From assembly GCA_014874185.1 (NCBI GenBank), contig JACWAF010000005.1, forward strand, positions 1-64,000: DNA of 64,000 bases, written 5' to 3'. Both the position numbers and the translations under genes were made by a program. Position 1 is the stretch's first letter, and the number at the start of each line of letters is the position of its first letter. The notes below the pieces were generated by a model. That model had not been told where the DNA came from. It did not search any database and was given only the letters and a program-made list of their open reading frames with translations. This document shows, piece by piece, positions 17,936-26,962 of the stretch. The stretch is from Nitrospirota bacterium (lineage in GTDB: Bacteria; Nitrospirota; Thermodesulfovibrionia; Thermodesulfovibrionales; JdFR-88).

Positions 17936-18790
17936 ATGGGTTCCCTTTACATAATAGCCGCGATCCTCATCTGGAGCTCCCAGGCGGTCTTCATCCGGGT
18001 GATCCACCTGGATATCGGCTTCATCATATTTTTTTCAGCGTTTGTTTCGGTTGTGGTCACCGGAGTGCTCAGCGTCCTCTACGGATGGAGGAAGACCGTA
18101 CCCGGCGGGAAGGGCATTTTGTACCTCCTTCTGCTTGGGCCGGTAAGCCTCCTGAACGTGCTAAGCTTCTTCTATGCCTACCGGCATACGACCGTATCAA
18201 ACGCCGTGCTCACGCATTATATAGCGCCTGTCATAGTCGCCTTCCTGGCCCCGGTATTCCTGAAAGAGAAACTCACCGGAAAAGTGGTCTTCGCCATCGC
18301 GCTTTCCTCTGTCGGGCTCTGGATAATGACGGACGGCACGAGGGGCGCACTCTTTAATTACCTGAAATCTCCCACCGGGAACGCGGCGGGCATTTTCGCC
18401 GGGCTGTTCTCAGGGCTCATGTACGCGGTGATAACAATCCTCTTCAGGGCCTTCTCACAGAATTCCAGGCCGCTTGCCATGTGCTTCTTCCAGAACCTGG
18501 CGATATGCGCCATACTCCTGCCGTTCACGCTTCCGTTTCCGGCGTGTATAATGCTGAACATGAAATGGCTCCTGCCGATGGGCCTCCTCAATTCAGTAAT
18601 AGCCCCGCTCCTGTATTACAGGGGCATAAGCAGCGTGCAGGCGAACAGGGCGGCGGTGCTGGGGTACTTCGAGCCGGTGGGCGCTATTGCCCTGGGCGTC
18701 GCCTTTTTGGGCGAGTTCCCGGCCGCAAAAAGCGTGCTGGGAGGAATATTGATACTTGCCGCCGGTTATCTTACACTTAGGGCTGAATGA
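17936..18790 (+). CDS. EamA/DMT-superfamily transporter
   Basis: 284-aa inner-membrane protein with about ten hydrophobic segments arranged as two EamA repeats of five. The repeats end with the typical IAPVIVAFLAPVFLKEKLTGK and LGVAFLGEFPAAKSVLGG patterns. The family exports metabolites or amino acids; the substrate is unknown. GGGCGGGT just before the ATG may serve as ribosome-binding site. It overlaps tolC by 4 nt. Confidence 0.88.
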   Translation: MGSLYIIAAILIWSSQAVFIRVIHLDIGFIIFFSAFVSVVVTGVLSVLYGWRKTVPGGKGILYLLLLGPVSLLNVLSFFYAYRHTTVSNAVLTHYIAPVIVAFLAPVFLKEKLTGKVVFAIALSSVGLWIMTDGTRGALFNYLKSPTGNAAGIFAGLFSGLMYAVITILFRAFSQNSRPLAMCFFQNLAICAILLPFTLPFPACIMLNMKWLLPMGLLNSVIAPLLYYRGISSVQANRAAVLGYFEPVGAIALGVAFLGEFPAAKSVLGGILILAAGYLTLRAE

Positions 18791-20232
18791 GAAAAGTCCT
18801 TCTTCTCCTATATATATTCACAATATTTCTTGGTTCAAAAGCAGGGGCGCAGGATATACGCCTGACCCTGAAGGATGCCGTTGATACCGCCCTGCGTGAA
18901 AACCTTGCCCTGAAGACGGAGGGGCTTAATGTCTCCTCCGCCCGGGCGGATGTGCTGTCAAGAGAGGGGGAGTTCGATACGATATTCAACACCACGGGAT
19001 ATCAGGCGTATCAGAGGCTGGAGACCCCAAACCTCTTCATTCCGTCCCTGACGATAGACAGCGTATGGAGCATCGGCTTCATGGGCAAGTATTATACCGG
19101 CACCCAGTATGACCTCCAGTGGAGGAGCGAGAGGCTGAAGACGAACTTCCCGGCTGAATTCCAGCCGGTGAACCCGTATTACTCCTCCGACCTGGTGCTT
19201 ACTGTTACCCAGCCTCTTTTGAAGAACAGGGGCATGAGCGTTCAGAAGGCCAGCCTGGACGTGGCGAAGGGCAACGTGAAGATCTCCGGTTACCAGGAGA
19301 GGCGGAGGGCGGAGCAGATAGCGCTCCAGACGGCCCAGGCCTATTGGGATCTCTATTTCAGGATCAGGGACATCGAAGTGGCAAGGCTTGGCCTCAAATC
19401 AGCCGAATCGATACTTAAAGAGGTGAAAGAGAAGATAAAAGTGGGCGCTCTGGCCCCGGTTGAGGTATATCAGTCCGAAGCAGACGTTTATGGAAGAAGG
19501 GAGGAGCTTATCGCGGCGGAAAAATCATTGATGGACGCGGAAGATTCCATCCGCAGGCTGCTGAACCTGTCCGACTGGACCAGCCCCATAGTGCCTCTTG
19601 AGGAACCCGCGGCCCAGAAGACCGGCGTGGCAGAGGAACCCATGGCGGATATCTTTGCCCGCAGGCCGGACCACAAGGCGGCGCTGGTGTCTTTAAGAAA
19701 CGCCGTGACGGCAAAGAGGTTTTACCGGAACCAGCTCCTTCCGGACCTGTCTTTCATAGGCCAGGCCGGCCTTGACGGCCAGCGGGGAAATTACTCGGAT
19801 GCCATAAGCGATATGGGCTCGGCAAGATATAATGACTGGCAGCTTGGGGTAGGCCTGAAAATACCGCTGGAAAACAGGTCGGCAAAGGGCCAGTACCAGA
19901 AGGCCGTGTACGAGGAGGAGAAGGCTAAGATAAACCTGGCCGACCTTGAGCAGGGCATAAGAAGCGAGGTGCGCGAGGCGAGGAGGGGGGTACAGGCCGC
20001 GAGAGAGGCCCTGGACGCGGCGGAAAAGAAGGCGTTTGCCACAAAAAAAAGGTTCGATGCCGAAAGGGCCAGGTTTTCGGTGGGGCTTGCCATATTGAAC
20101 GCCGTTATCAGGTTTGAATACGACTACAGCCGCTCGCAATCAGACCAGTACAGGGCGCTTGCAAGCTATGCCTATTCCGTTATGAAGCTGGAGCAGGTCT
20201 CCGGGACCATCCTGAAGAGGTTCAAGCCCTAG
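18787..20232 (+). CDS. TolC-family outer-membrane efflux protein
   Basis: 481-aa outer-membrane channel subunit. A signal peptide covers about residues 1-21 (ends KAGAQ). Two OEP repeats follow, with the typical NLALK motif at the start and long coiled helices rich in Ala, Glu and Arg (for example DLEQGIRSEVREARRGVQAA). No adaptor or RND/ABC pump gene is next to it. The only coupled gene is the DMT transporter upstream (4-nt overlap), which is not a usual TolC partner. Confidence 0.9.
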   Translation: MRKVLLLLYIFTIFLGSKAGAQDIRLTLKDAVDTALRENLALKTEGLNVSSARADVLSREGEFDTIFNTTGYQAYQRLETPNLFIPSLTIDSVWSIGFMGKYYTGTQYDLQWRSERLKTNFPAEFQPVNPYYSSDLVLTVTQPLLKNRGMSVQKASLDVAKGNVKISGYQERRRAEQIALQTAQAYWDLYFRIRDIEVARLGLKSAESILKEVKEKIKVGALAPVEVYQSEADVYGRREELIAAEKSLMDAEDSIRRLLNLSDWTSPIVPLEEPAAQKTGVAEEPMADIFARRPDHKAALVSLRNAVTAKRFYRNQLLPDLSFIGQAGLDGQRGNYSDAISDMGSARYNDWQLGVGLKIPLENRSAKGQYQKAVYEEEKAKINLADLEQGIRSEVREARRGVQAAREALDAAEKKAFATKKRFDAERARFSVGLAILNAVIRFEYDYSRSQSDQYRALASYAYSVMKLEQVSGTILKRFKP

Positions 20233-20307
20233 CACTCCCCGGACTTGTAAAGAGGTTCCAATATCTTGCAAAATATCAACAGGCTCAAAGGAGGGATTCT
20301 TTTTTTC

Positions 20308-20943
20308 ATGAAAGTCTGCGAGATATTCACCAGCATACAGGGCGAGTCCAGCTATGTAGGGCGCCTGTGCACATTCGTACGCTTCACAGGCTGCAACCTC
20401 CGGTGCACTTATTGCGATACCGAATACGCCTACACGGGCGGGGTGGAGCTGAGCGAGGCCGGGATAATGAACGAGGTGTCGTTGATAGGGGTGAACCTGA
20501 TCACGGTCACCGGCGGCGAGCCGCTTCTGCAGCCCGGCGTCATGCACCTTACTGAAAAATTCCTGAACGACGGCCACCGGGTGCTCATCGAGACGAACGG
20601 CTCCATGAGCATACGGGATATCGACCCCAGGGCCATCGTTGTCCTGGACGTGAAGACACCCGGCAGCGGGATGTGGGAGGAGATGGACCTGTCCAATATG
20701 GAATTCCTGAAGCCCCAGGACGAGGTCAAGTTCGTGGTCACCGGAAGGGGCGACTACCAGTGGGCGAAGGATTTTATAAAAGAATACCGCCTCCTGCAGC
20801 GCTCGTCGGTCCTTATATCGCCAGCTTTCGGGGTGCTGGAGCCCTCGGCGCTTGCGGGCTGGATGCTTGAGGATCGACTGGACGCCAGGTTCAACCTGCA
20901 GGCCCACAAGTACATATTCGGCCCGGACAAAAAAGGCGTCTAG
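20308..20943 (+). CDS. queE: 7-carboxy-7-deazaguanine synthase
   Basis: Radical-SAM enzyme of the queuosine/7-deazaguanine pathway; it converts CPH4 to CDG. The 211-aa protein starts MKVCEIFTSIQGES, as the family does. The cluster-binding cysteines are in CNLRCTYCDT (C-x3-C-x2-C), with GGEPL further on. The ATG at 20308 follows AAAGGAGGG; an in-frame upstream start at 20266 would add 14 unrelated residues. queC, queD and queF are not nearby. No preQ1 riboswitch was recognised. Confidence 0.93.
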   Translation: MKVCEIFTSIQGESSYVGRLCTFVRFTGCNLRCTYCDTEYAYTGGVELSEAGIMNEVSLIGVNLITVTGGEPLLQPGVMHLTEKFLNDGHRVLIETNGSMSIRDIDPRAIVVLDVKTPGSGMWEEMDLSNMEFLKPQDEVKFVVTGRGDYQWAKDFIKEYRLLQRSSVLISPAFGVLEPSALAGWMLEDRLDARFNLQAHKYIFGPDKKGV

Positions 20944-20970
20944 AAGTCTACTGGACAAGTCAGCCATATA

Positions 20971-21000
20971 TCATTGCGAGCGGAGCGAGGCAATCTCGTC
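20971..21000. repeat. Dispersed repeat with ATTGC/GCAAT inverted ends
   Basis: The segment contains GCGAGCGGAGCGAGGCAATC with short inverted ends. This type of intergenic repeat is widespread in environmental bacterial genomes and is often mistaken for coding sequence. Confidence 0.55.
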
Positions 21001-21029
21001 AATTTTAATGAGTTGTAATCCCCCTCCAT

Positions 21030-21075
21030 CCCCCTTTGGGAAAGGGGGATATCAAAGTCCCCTCCCTTGGAGGGG
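21030..21075. repeat. Two dispersed G/C palindromes
   Basis: CCCCCTTT/AAAGGGGG at 21030-21048 and CCCCTCC/GGAGGGG at 21059-21075. Same family as the cluster at 8107-8323. Confidence 0.65.
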
Positions 21076-21138
21076 TGCAGGGGTGGGTACTGGCGATTTA
21101 GATTGAATAACCCCCGCCAATCCGCTTAAAATCTCATT

Positions 21139-23769
21139 GTGGACATAATATTAGGACATATAAACGCCGATTTCGACGCCTTCGCCTCGATGGTTGCCGC
21201 GAAAAGGCTCTATCCGGATGCCGCGCTCGTCTTCCCAGGCTCACAGGAGAAGAAGGTGCGCGACTTTCTGGAGGCCTTCCATCCGGCTGAAATAAGGCGC
21301 ATCAAGGACTTGGATTTCGATGAGGTCACAAGGATAATAGCGGTGGACTCGAAGTCCCCGGACCGCCTGGGGCCGTTCGAGCCCCTGCTCTCGAAACCCG
21401 ATATGAAGGTGCACGTCTATGACCACCACCAGCACGAGGCCGGAGACATTCACGGCGAGGTGGAGGTGATAGAGCCGGTTGGCGCGACTGCCACTATCTT
21501 TACCGAGATGCTGAAAAGCAAAAATAAAAAACCCACGCCGATGGAGGCCACCATCCTTGCGCTTGGGATACATGAGGAGACGGGAAGCCTCCTCTATCCG
21601 TCCACCACTGAGCGGGACATTGCAGCATTGGCCTATCTCCTTAAAAACGGGGCCAGCCAGAGGATCGTCTCCAGCTATATGAAAACGGAACTCCTCAAAA
21701 AAGACGAGATCGCCGTCCTGAACATGCTGCTGGATAATTCCGAGGAGCTTATAGTACACGGGCTGAGGGTGAAGATAGCAAAGGCCTCGCCGGAGAGTTA
21801 CATGGGAGATGCCGCGCAGTTCGCCCACAGCATTATGGAGATGGAAGACATTGACGCCCTAGTCGTGATGCTGGCGATGGACGGGAAGGTGACGCTCATC
21901 GGGCGGAGCAGGGCGCCGGAGCTGAACATAGCCGAGGTGCTCTCCGAGTTCGGGGGCGGGGGGCATTGGTCCGCCGCGTCGGCCACCATACAGGAGATGC
22001 CCTTCGAGATGATAGAAGAAAGGCTCACCGGTGCCTTGGAAAAGGCGGTGCGCCCGGAGATGACCGCGGGTGACATAATGACACGCCCGGTGATAACCAC
22101 CGGTTACAAGAGCACAATAAAGGAAGCCGAGAGCACCATGACCCGGTACGGCGTGAACGTCCTGCCCGTGCTGGACAAAGATGGAAGATATATCGGCCTT
22201 ATCTCGCGCGAGATCGTGGAGAAGGCCCTTTTCCACGGGTTCGCTAAAAGCAGGATAACGGACTTCACCACCACGGACGTCTTCACGGCAGGCCCAAATG
22301 CCTCCTTGCGGGAGGTGGAGTCCCTGATGATAGAGCGCAACCAGCGCTTCATGCCCGTGCTGGAGGGCGAGAAGATTGTCGGCGCAATCACGAGGACGGA
22401 CCTCCTCAGGACGATGTACGAGGAATACCTGAGGCGCGCGAGGATAAGGGGAGAGGAGGTAGAGCCCAAGCCCCACTTTGAGCGTAACCTGGCCGCAAGC
22501 ATAAAAGAGCGCTATCCCGAAGATGTGGTGCGTCTTCTGGAAGACGCGGGCGGGGTGGCCGGGGAGATGGGCTGCAATGTTTACATGGTGGGCGGCTCGG
22601 TAAGGGACCTGTTGAGGGGCGAGGAGAACCTGGATATAGACCTCGTTGTGGAGGGGGACGCGATAGAGTTCGCAAAAGAGCTTGCGGGAAGGCTGAAAGC
22701 GAAGATACGCACGCACGAGCGCTTCGGCACGGCGGTGCTTGTAACGGACAAGCTGAAGATAGACCTTGCCACGGCAAGGACCGAGTACTATGAGTTTCCG
22801 GCGGCCCTTCCGAAGGTGGAAAGCTCTTCAATAAAGAAAGACCTGCAAAGAAGGGACTTCACCATCAACACGCTTGCCGTGAAGCTCGCCCCGCGCGAGT
22901 TCGGAAAGCTGGTGGATTTTTTCGGCGGCAGGAGAGACCTGCGGGAGAGGACCATCCGCGTCCTCCACGACCTGAGCTTCATCGAAGACCCCACGCGCGC
23001 CTTCAGGGCCGTGAGGTTCGCGGTGCGCTTCGGGTTCAAGCTCTCGAAGCACACGGAGGAGCTTTTGAAATCAAGCCTCAAGATGGACCTCTTCGGCAGG
23101 CTCTCCGGGGCGAGGCTTTACGAGGAGCTTATACTGAGCTTCAAGGAGGCAGACCCGATAGAGGTTGTTAAAAGGCTCTCCGATTACGGGCTCCTGAAGG
23201 TGATAAGCCCCGCTCTGAAGCTGGACGCGGAGCTGCTGGGGGTGCTGGAGTCGCTCCATGCGACCCTCCTCTGGTTCGACCTGTCTTTTCTGGAGGAGAA
23301 GGAAGACAAGCCTCTTTTATATCTGATGGCGCTCCTGAGCAAACTTTCAGAGGAGGGCAGGGCAGAGGCCCTTAAGCGGCTGGACGTCTCGCCGAAGATA
23401 AAAGAACTGGTCACGCGAGGGACACGCGACGCGGCAATGATATTGGGGAAACTTCCGCTGAAAGACCCCGCCCCGGTTTACGACCTTTTATACGGGCATT
23501 CGCTGGAGGAGCTTCTTTTCGCCATGTCCCTGACCGCTTCGGCCGAAAAGAAGAAAGAGATATCGCACTATCTCCTTGAGATGCGGAAAATAAAACCCTT
23601 CATCACGGGGCGCGACCTGAAGGCGATGGGCTTCGAACCTGGCCCGGTATATTCCGGGATATTGAAGGCCGTCCTCCACGAAAGGCTCCGCGGAAGGCTA
23701 AAGAGCAAAGAGGACGAAGAGAACTTCGTGCGGGCTCACTTCAGGCCCAGCACGTCCTGCATATCGTAA
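21139..23769 (+). CDS. DHH-CBS-CCA tRNA nucleotidyltransferase/poly(A) polymerase fusion
   Basis: 876-aa multidomain protein. Residues 1-300 form a DHH/DHHA1 phosphoesterase (GHINADFDAFAS, DHHQHE, GGGGHWSAASATI). Two CBS domains follow (about 310-430, MTRPVITTGYKSTIKEAE and ITRTDLLRTMYEEYL). The class II nucleotidyltransferase head is at about 470-610 (VGGSVRDLLRG, DIDLV, then RRDFTINTLA), with an RNA-binding region to the end. Such fusions are known in Aquifex-like and deltaproteobacterial lineages as CCA- or A-adding enzymes; the DHH part may act on short RNA or nucleotides. The start is GTG. The 3' end overlaps dapB by 34 nt convergently. Confidence 0.93.
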   Translation: MDIILGHINADFDAFASMVAAKRLYPDAALVFPGSQEKKVRDFLEAFHPAEIRRIKDLDFDEVTRIIAVDSKSPDRLGPFEPLLSKPDMKVHVYDHHQHEAGDIHGEVEVIEPVGATATIFTEMLKSKNKKPTPMEATILALGIHEETGSLLYPSTTERDIAALAYLLKNGASQRIVSSYMKTELLKKDEIAVLNMLLDNSEELIVHGLRVKIAKASPESYMGDAAQFAHSIMEMEDIDALVVMLAMDGKVTLIGRSRAPELNIAEVLSEFGGGGHWSAASATIQEMPFEMIEERLTGALEKAVRPEMTAGDIMTRPVITTGYKSTIKEAESTMTRYGVNVLPVLDKDGRYIGLISREIVEKALFHGFAKSRITDFTTTDVFTAGPNASLREVESLMIERNQRFMPVLEGEKIVGAITRTDLLRTMYEEYLRRARIRGEEVEPKPHFERNLAASIKERYPEDVVRLLEDAGGVAGEMGCNVYMVGGSVRDLLRGEENLDIDLVVEGDAIEFAKELAGRLKAKIRTHERFGTAVLVTDKLKIDLATARTEYYEFPAALPKVESSSIKKDLQRRDFTINTLAVKLAPREFGKLVDFFGGRRDLRERTIRVLHDLSFIEDPTRAFRAVRFAVRFGFKLSKHTEELLKSSLKMDLFGRLSGARLYEELILSFKEADPIEVVKRLSDYGLLKVISPALKLDAELLGVLESLHATLLWFDLSFLEEKEDKPLLYLMALLSKLSEEGRAEALKRLDVSPKIKELVTRGTRDAAMILGKLPLKDPAPVYDLLYGHSLEELLFAMSLTASAEKKKEISHYLLEMRKIKPFITGRDLKAMGFEPGPVYSGILKAVLHERLRGRLKSKEDEENFVRAHFRPSTSCIS

Positions 23770-24539
23770 AGCCCCGGTTTCTTCCCCTCAAGCCACATGG
23801 CGGCCCTGAGGGCCCCCCTGGCAAAGGTGTCCCTGCTTGAGGCGCGGTGGGTTATCTCCACCCGTTCGCCAAGCCCGCCGAAGAGGACTGTATGTTCGCC
23901 AACTATATCGCCGGCCCTTATCGTCTGGATGCCTATCTCGGTCTTTGACCTCTCGCCGATGATCCCCTTCCTGCTGTAGACGGCCACTTCTTCCAGGTTC
24001 CGCTCCAGCCCTTCGGCAACGGCCTCGGCCATCTTTATGGCCGTCCCCGATGGGGCGTCCTTCTTCATCCTGTGGTGGGCCTCTATTATCTCCACGTCGT
24101 ATTCGCTTCCAAGCGCGCGGGCCACGTCCTTGAGGACCTTTAAAAGCAGGTTCACGCCAAGGCTCATGTTGAATGCCATGACGGAAGGGATGTCTTTGAG
24201 GATGGGTTTTATCCCGGCAAGTTCTTCCTTTTTGAACCCGGTCGTGCCCACTACCATCGCTTTTCCGGCTTTCGCGCAGGCCTTCGCGTGGGAGATGGCG
24301 GCGGAAGGGCTTGTGAAATCTATTACCAGGTCGGCGCCGGCCAAGGCAGCCTCTATATTGTCTTTCAGCTCTATATCCAGACCGGGGATGCCCAGGAGCG
24401 CGCCCAGGTTTTTACCCGTATCCGGGTGGCCTCTGGCCTCGAATGCGCCCGTTAATTTGACCCCTTCGTACTCGCGGGAAATGGCCGCTATCCTTGAGCC
24501 CATCCTGCCCCTTGCGCCAGCGATGGCTATCCTCATCAT
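23736..24539 (-). CDS. dapB: 4-hydroxy-tetrahydrodipicolinate reductase
   Basis: NAD(P)H-dependent step of lysine/diaminopimelate synthesis. The N terminus carries the Rossmann motif GARGRMG, and the catalytic block is EAHHRMKKDAPSGTA. The ATG pair at 24539/24536 is chosen because AAGGAGG lies 9 nt upstream; the in-frame GTG at 24548 would overlap that site. Length is about 267 aa, normal for the family. The 3' end overlaps the CCA enzyme gene on the other strand by 34 nt. Confidence 0.96.
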   Translation of the reverse strand: MMRIAIAGARGRMGSRIAAISREYEGVKLTGAFEARGHPDTGKNLGALLGIPGLDIELKDNIEAALAGADLVIDFTSPSAAISHAKACAKAGKAMVVGTTGFKKEELAGIKPILKDIPSVMAFNMSLGVNLLLKVLKDVARALGSEYDVEIIEAHHRMKKDAPSGTAIKMAEAVAEGLERNLEEVAVYSRKGIIGERSKTEIGIQTIRAGDIVGEHTVLFGGLGERVEITHRASSRDTFARGALRAAMWLEGKKPGLYDMQDVLGLK

Positions 24540-24574
24540 GTGCGACACCTCCTTGGTCTTGCGATCAGGGACTT

Positions 24575-24583
24575 ATAATAGCA
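24575..24583 (-). promoter_or_regulatory. Extended -10 promoter for dapB
   Basis: The minus strand reads TGC-TATTAT. A start near 24568 leaves a leader of about 29 nt that contains the AAGGAGG site. Confidence 0.4.
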
Positions 24584-24703
24584 GATAGAGAGGCCGCGGT
24601 ACATGCCGGGTCTAATTAATCGGCCCGCTCTCCGGATTCTGGGAGAGGGGCAGGGGGTGAGGGAATTTGTTTGTTCCCTTAAAAAGAGGTATTGAAATTC
24701 GCC

Positions 24704-25075
24704 TCACGCCTTGTCTATTACTATATTCGTCTCGTCCCGGGCCTGTTTCAATATCGAGGGGTCGCCCTTTATCCTTCCTATCAGGTTCACGTCGCTTGCG
24801 GGCACGGGCTTGTCGTCCTTGCTGAGGGGAGTAGGGCCGAAGAATATCGCGACGGCCTTGCCCGGGGGCCAGTAGCCGATGTCGCCTATATTCACGTCGC
24901 TGGTGGCCGATTCGTCCGGGTCCATGTAGAGGGGCACCTCGAAATAGAACTCGTCTCCCCAGTTGTTGCAGAAGCCCTCGACGGGCAGGATGTCGTACAC
25001 GGCCCTGGCTGTCTCGTTGTCGAAGAGTTCCGCGGCGAGCTCGACCTTGTCGCCCACTTTTATCCTGATGTCCAT
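24704..25075 (-). CDS. Cyclophilin-like fold protein (TM1367 type)
   Basis: 123-aa cytoplasmic protein resembling the small cyclophilin-like family typified by Thermotoga TM1367. Supporting pattern: an N-terminal KVGDKVELAAELFDNETAR, then WGDEFYFEVP, then GDIGYWPPGKAVAIFFGPTP near the C terminus. Peptidyl-prolyl isomerase activity is not established for this group. It is the last gene of the apbE-yacG run, 40 nt after its neighbour. Confidence 0.75.
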   Translation of the reverse strand: MDIRIKVGDKVELAAELFDNETARAVYDILPVEGFCNNWGDEFYFEVPLYMDPDESATSDVNIGDIGYWPPGKAVAIFFGPTPLSKDDKPVPASDVNLIGRIKGDPSILKQARDETNIVIDKA

Positions 25076-25115
25076 TTTACCCTCCCGGCCCCTCCCGTCC
25101 GCTGACGGGCGCGGC

Positions 25116-25481
25116 TTAAGGCATGGTTATCGTGATCTCGTAGCCGCCTAATGAGATCTTATCGGCAATCCCGCTATCCCACAAGGCCGATGTGAGTTTT
25201 GCCTTCATATGTTTGGGCAGGATCACCATCAGCCTGGGCCCGCCCGATACCAGCTTTCTCCATACTTCTATTTTATCAGGAGAAAAGCTGTTTTCAGTCT
25301 CCACTTCCACCAGGGCAAGCACCATCCCGTGCTCTGAGAGGACCATGTCCGGGAATTCACCGTTGAACTCGTGGGCCTTCTCGCCGGAGAGGTTTATTTT
25401 TATCTCCTTGTACTGGTGCCGGAGCTTTTTCCTTATCTCCTCGACTATCGCGTCGTGTACGGCATGCTCGCTCTGGTCCAT
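25116..25481 (-). CDS. Unknown protein, possible PD-(D/E)xK nuclease-like fold
   Basis: 121-aa protein I cannot assign to a family. The middle reads FPDMV-x8-ALVEVETENSF, which has the spacing of a PD-(D/E)xK active site (Asp, then Glu-x-Glu instead of Glu-x-Lys). A basic helix VEEIRKKLRHQYKEIK precedes it. No signal or membrane segment is present. It starts right at the stop of yacG and precedes the cyclophilin-like gene, so it belongs to this operon. The nuclease idea is inference only. Confidence 0.7.
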   Translation of the reverse strand: MDQSEHAVHDAIVEEIRKKLRHQYKEIKINLSGEKAHEFNGEFPDMVLSEHGMVLALVEVETENSFSPDKIEVWRKLVSGGPRLMVILPKHMKAKLTSALWDSGIADKISLGGYEITITMP

Positions 25482-25697
25482 CTATCCGGGCCCCTCCCTT
25501 CTGCTGTTGCCGTCAGTCTTTTCGGCCTCTTCCCCGTCTTCCCTTTCCACCTTCTCGCCTGGTATCCTGTAATCCCCGCCCGCCCACCGGCCAAGGTCTA
25601 TTGTCCTGCACCTCTCGGAGCAGAAGGGCCGCCAGGGGTTGCCCTCCCATTCGATTTCCTTGCCGCACTGCGGGCAGCGAAGTTTTTTCTTCTTCAT
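25482..25697 (-). CDS. yacG: DNA gyrase inhibitor YacG
   Basis: 71-aa zinc protein that binds GyrB in E. coli and inhibits gyrase. The four zinc ligands are in CPQC and CSERCR, with the family tail [16 protein letters not shown]. The acidic C-terminal tail is longer than usual. It overlaps apbE by 4 nt. The usual neighbour coaE is absent. Confidence 0.93.
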   Translation of the reverse strand: MKKKKLRCPQCGKEIEWEGNPWRPFCSERCRTIDLGRWAGGDYRIPGEKVEREDGEEAEKTDGNSRREGPG

Positions 25698-26737
25698 TTC
25701 TTTATTATGTTGACCTTTCCTTTCAGGTTGTCCGAGATGAAAACCTTCCCGTTGTCGTCGATGGTAACCGCCCCGAAGCCGAGCCGTTCCAACTGTTTCA
25801 CCCGTTCAATGCCCTTCTGCGGGCCCATGACGAATATCCCCGTGGAGAACCCGTCAGAGAGATAGCCATGCGGCGCGATTATGCTTACGCTTTCGAACCC
25901 CCTTGCCGGATAGCCGGTCCTGGGGTTCAGGATATGGAAGTACATGACGCCGTTTTTGAAGAAATATCGCTCGTAGTCGCCCGATGTCGATATGCCCTGG
26001 TCAACAAGCTCCACAGTGGCGAATATGCCGCTTTGGCCATGGCCTTCAAGAGGGCGCGGGTCACGTATCGCAACCAGCCAGCCGTGCCCGTCGGGTTTCC
26101 TGCCGAACGCCTTTATGTCCCCGGCTATGGCAATAAGCCCGGCCTTTATCCCGTGCTCTTTCAGCACCCGCTCGGCATAGTCAGCGCCCCAGCCCTTGGC
26201 TATCCCGCCCGTGTCGAAGGTCATGCCCTTTCGTTTTAGAAAGACGGTCGAGTTTTTAGGGTCTACCACCACCTGCCTGTAATCCACGTCCTTCAAGGCC
26301 TTCTTTATGGCCGCGTCAGAGGGCTTTATCTGCCTGTGGAAGTCCCACTGGCTTATAACAGGGCCGATGGTGCCGTCAAAGCCTCCGTCGGTCATTTTGG
26401 AGGCATAGAGGGCGTCCTGCACCAGGTCCAGCGTCTCAGGCGAGACCTTCACCGGCGCGACGCCGGCCTTGTCGCTGATGGCCCATATCTCGCTCTTTTT
26501 GTCCCAGAAACTTATCAGCTTTTCCAGCCTGTGGAGTTCGGCAAAGGCGGCGTCAATTGCCCCGTTGGCCTGCCTGCTGGAATCCGATACAACCGTGATC
26601 GTTACAAGCGTATCCATGATAATAGAGCTTTTTTTATAGATATTCTGTTCCGGCCTGGGGGAGCATGAAAAGAGCATAAAAGCGCACAGGAACAGAGAAA
26701 AAACTGAAAGACGTCTATTTAAGATATTGATTTTCAT
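25694..26737 (-). CDS. apbE: FAD:protein FMN transferase, lipoprotein
   Basis: Attaches FMN to Thr/Ser of flavoproteins such as Nqr/Rnf subunits in the periplasm. The 347-aa protein has a lipoprotein signal ([13 protein letters not shown]; Cys is the lipidation site). ApbE motifs include [26 protein letters not shown] and [12 protein letters not shown]. The long open frame reaches 26854, but those extra codons are an inverted repeat (26757-26841), so the start is placed at the ATG at 26737. No flavoprotein target is encoded nearby. Confidence 0.93.
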   Translation of the reverse strand: MKINILNRRLSVFSLFLCAFMLFSCSPRPEQNIYKKSSIIMDTLVTITVVSDSSRQANGAIDAAFAELHRLEKLISFWDKKSEIWAISDKAGVAPVKVSPETLDLVQDALYASKMTDGGFDGTIGPVISQWDFHRQIKPSDAAIKKALKDVDYRQVVVDPKNSTVFLKRKGMTFDTGGIAKGWGADYAERVLKEHGIKAGLIAIAGDIKAFGRKPDGHGWLVAIRDPRPLEGHGQSGIFATVELVDQGISTSGDYERYFFKNGVMYFHILNPRTGYPARGFESVSIIAPHGYLSDGFSTGIFVMGPQKGIERVKQLERLGFGAVTIDDNGKVFISDNLKGKVNIIKK

Positions 26738-26756
26738 GGATGACCATGCACTCCAG

Positions 26757-26841
26757 GTCATTCCCGCGAAAGCGGGAATCCAGATCCAAAAATGTTTTTT
26801 GAAAGGCTTACAAACTGGATTCCCGCTTTCGCGGGAATGAC
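26757..26841. repeat. Inverted-repeat element with 27-nt perfect arms
   Basis: Left arm 26757-26783 and right arm 26815-26841 are perfect reverse complements around a 31-nt centre. The arms contain ATTCCCGCGAAAGCGGGAAT. Translated, this gives the familiar false peptide HSRESGNP. It is a MITE/REP-like dispersed element common in many genomes, upstream of apbE. Confidence 0.85.
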
Positions 26842-26882
26842 GAACTATTTTCACTTTTCCTCCTGATTGAAATGCTGTTCAC

Positions 26883-26903
26883 CCCCCCTTAAATTAAGGG
26901 GGG
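26883..26903. repeat. Dispersed G/C palindrome
   Basis: CCCCCCTTAA pairs with TTAAGGGGGG around one base. It stands between uvrA and the inverted repeat; related to the 8107-8323 family. Confidence 0.6.
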
Positions 26904-26962
26904 ACAGGGGGGGGTACCAGCTATCGGCATCGCACTTGTAATGCTATGATTTGCCTTTCCCA

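Noticed and set aside
26738-26854. Longer apbE start with 39 extra residues
   Set aside because: These codons are the translated inverted repeat, and the lipoprotein signal starts at 26737.
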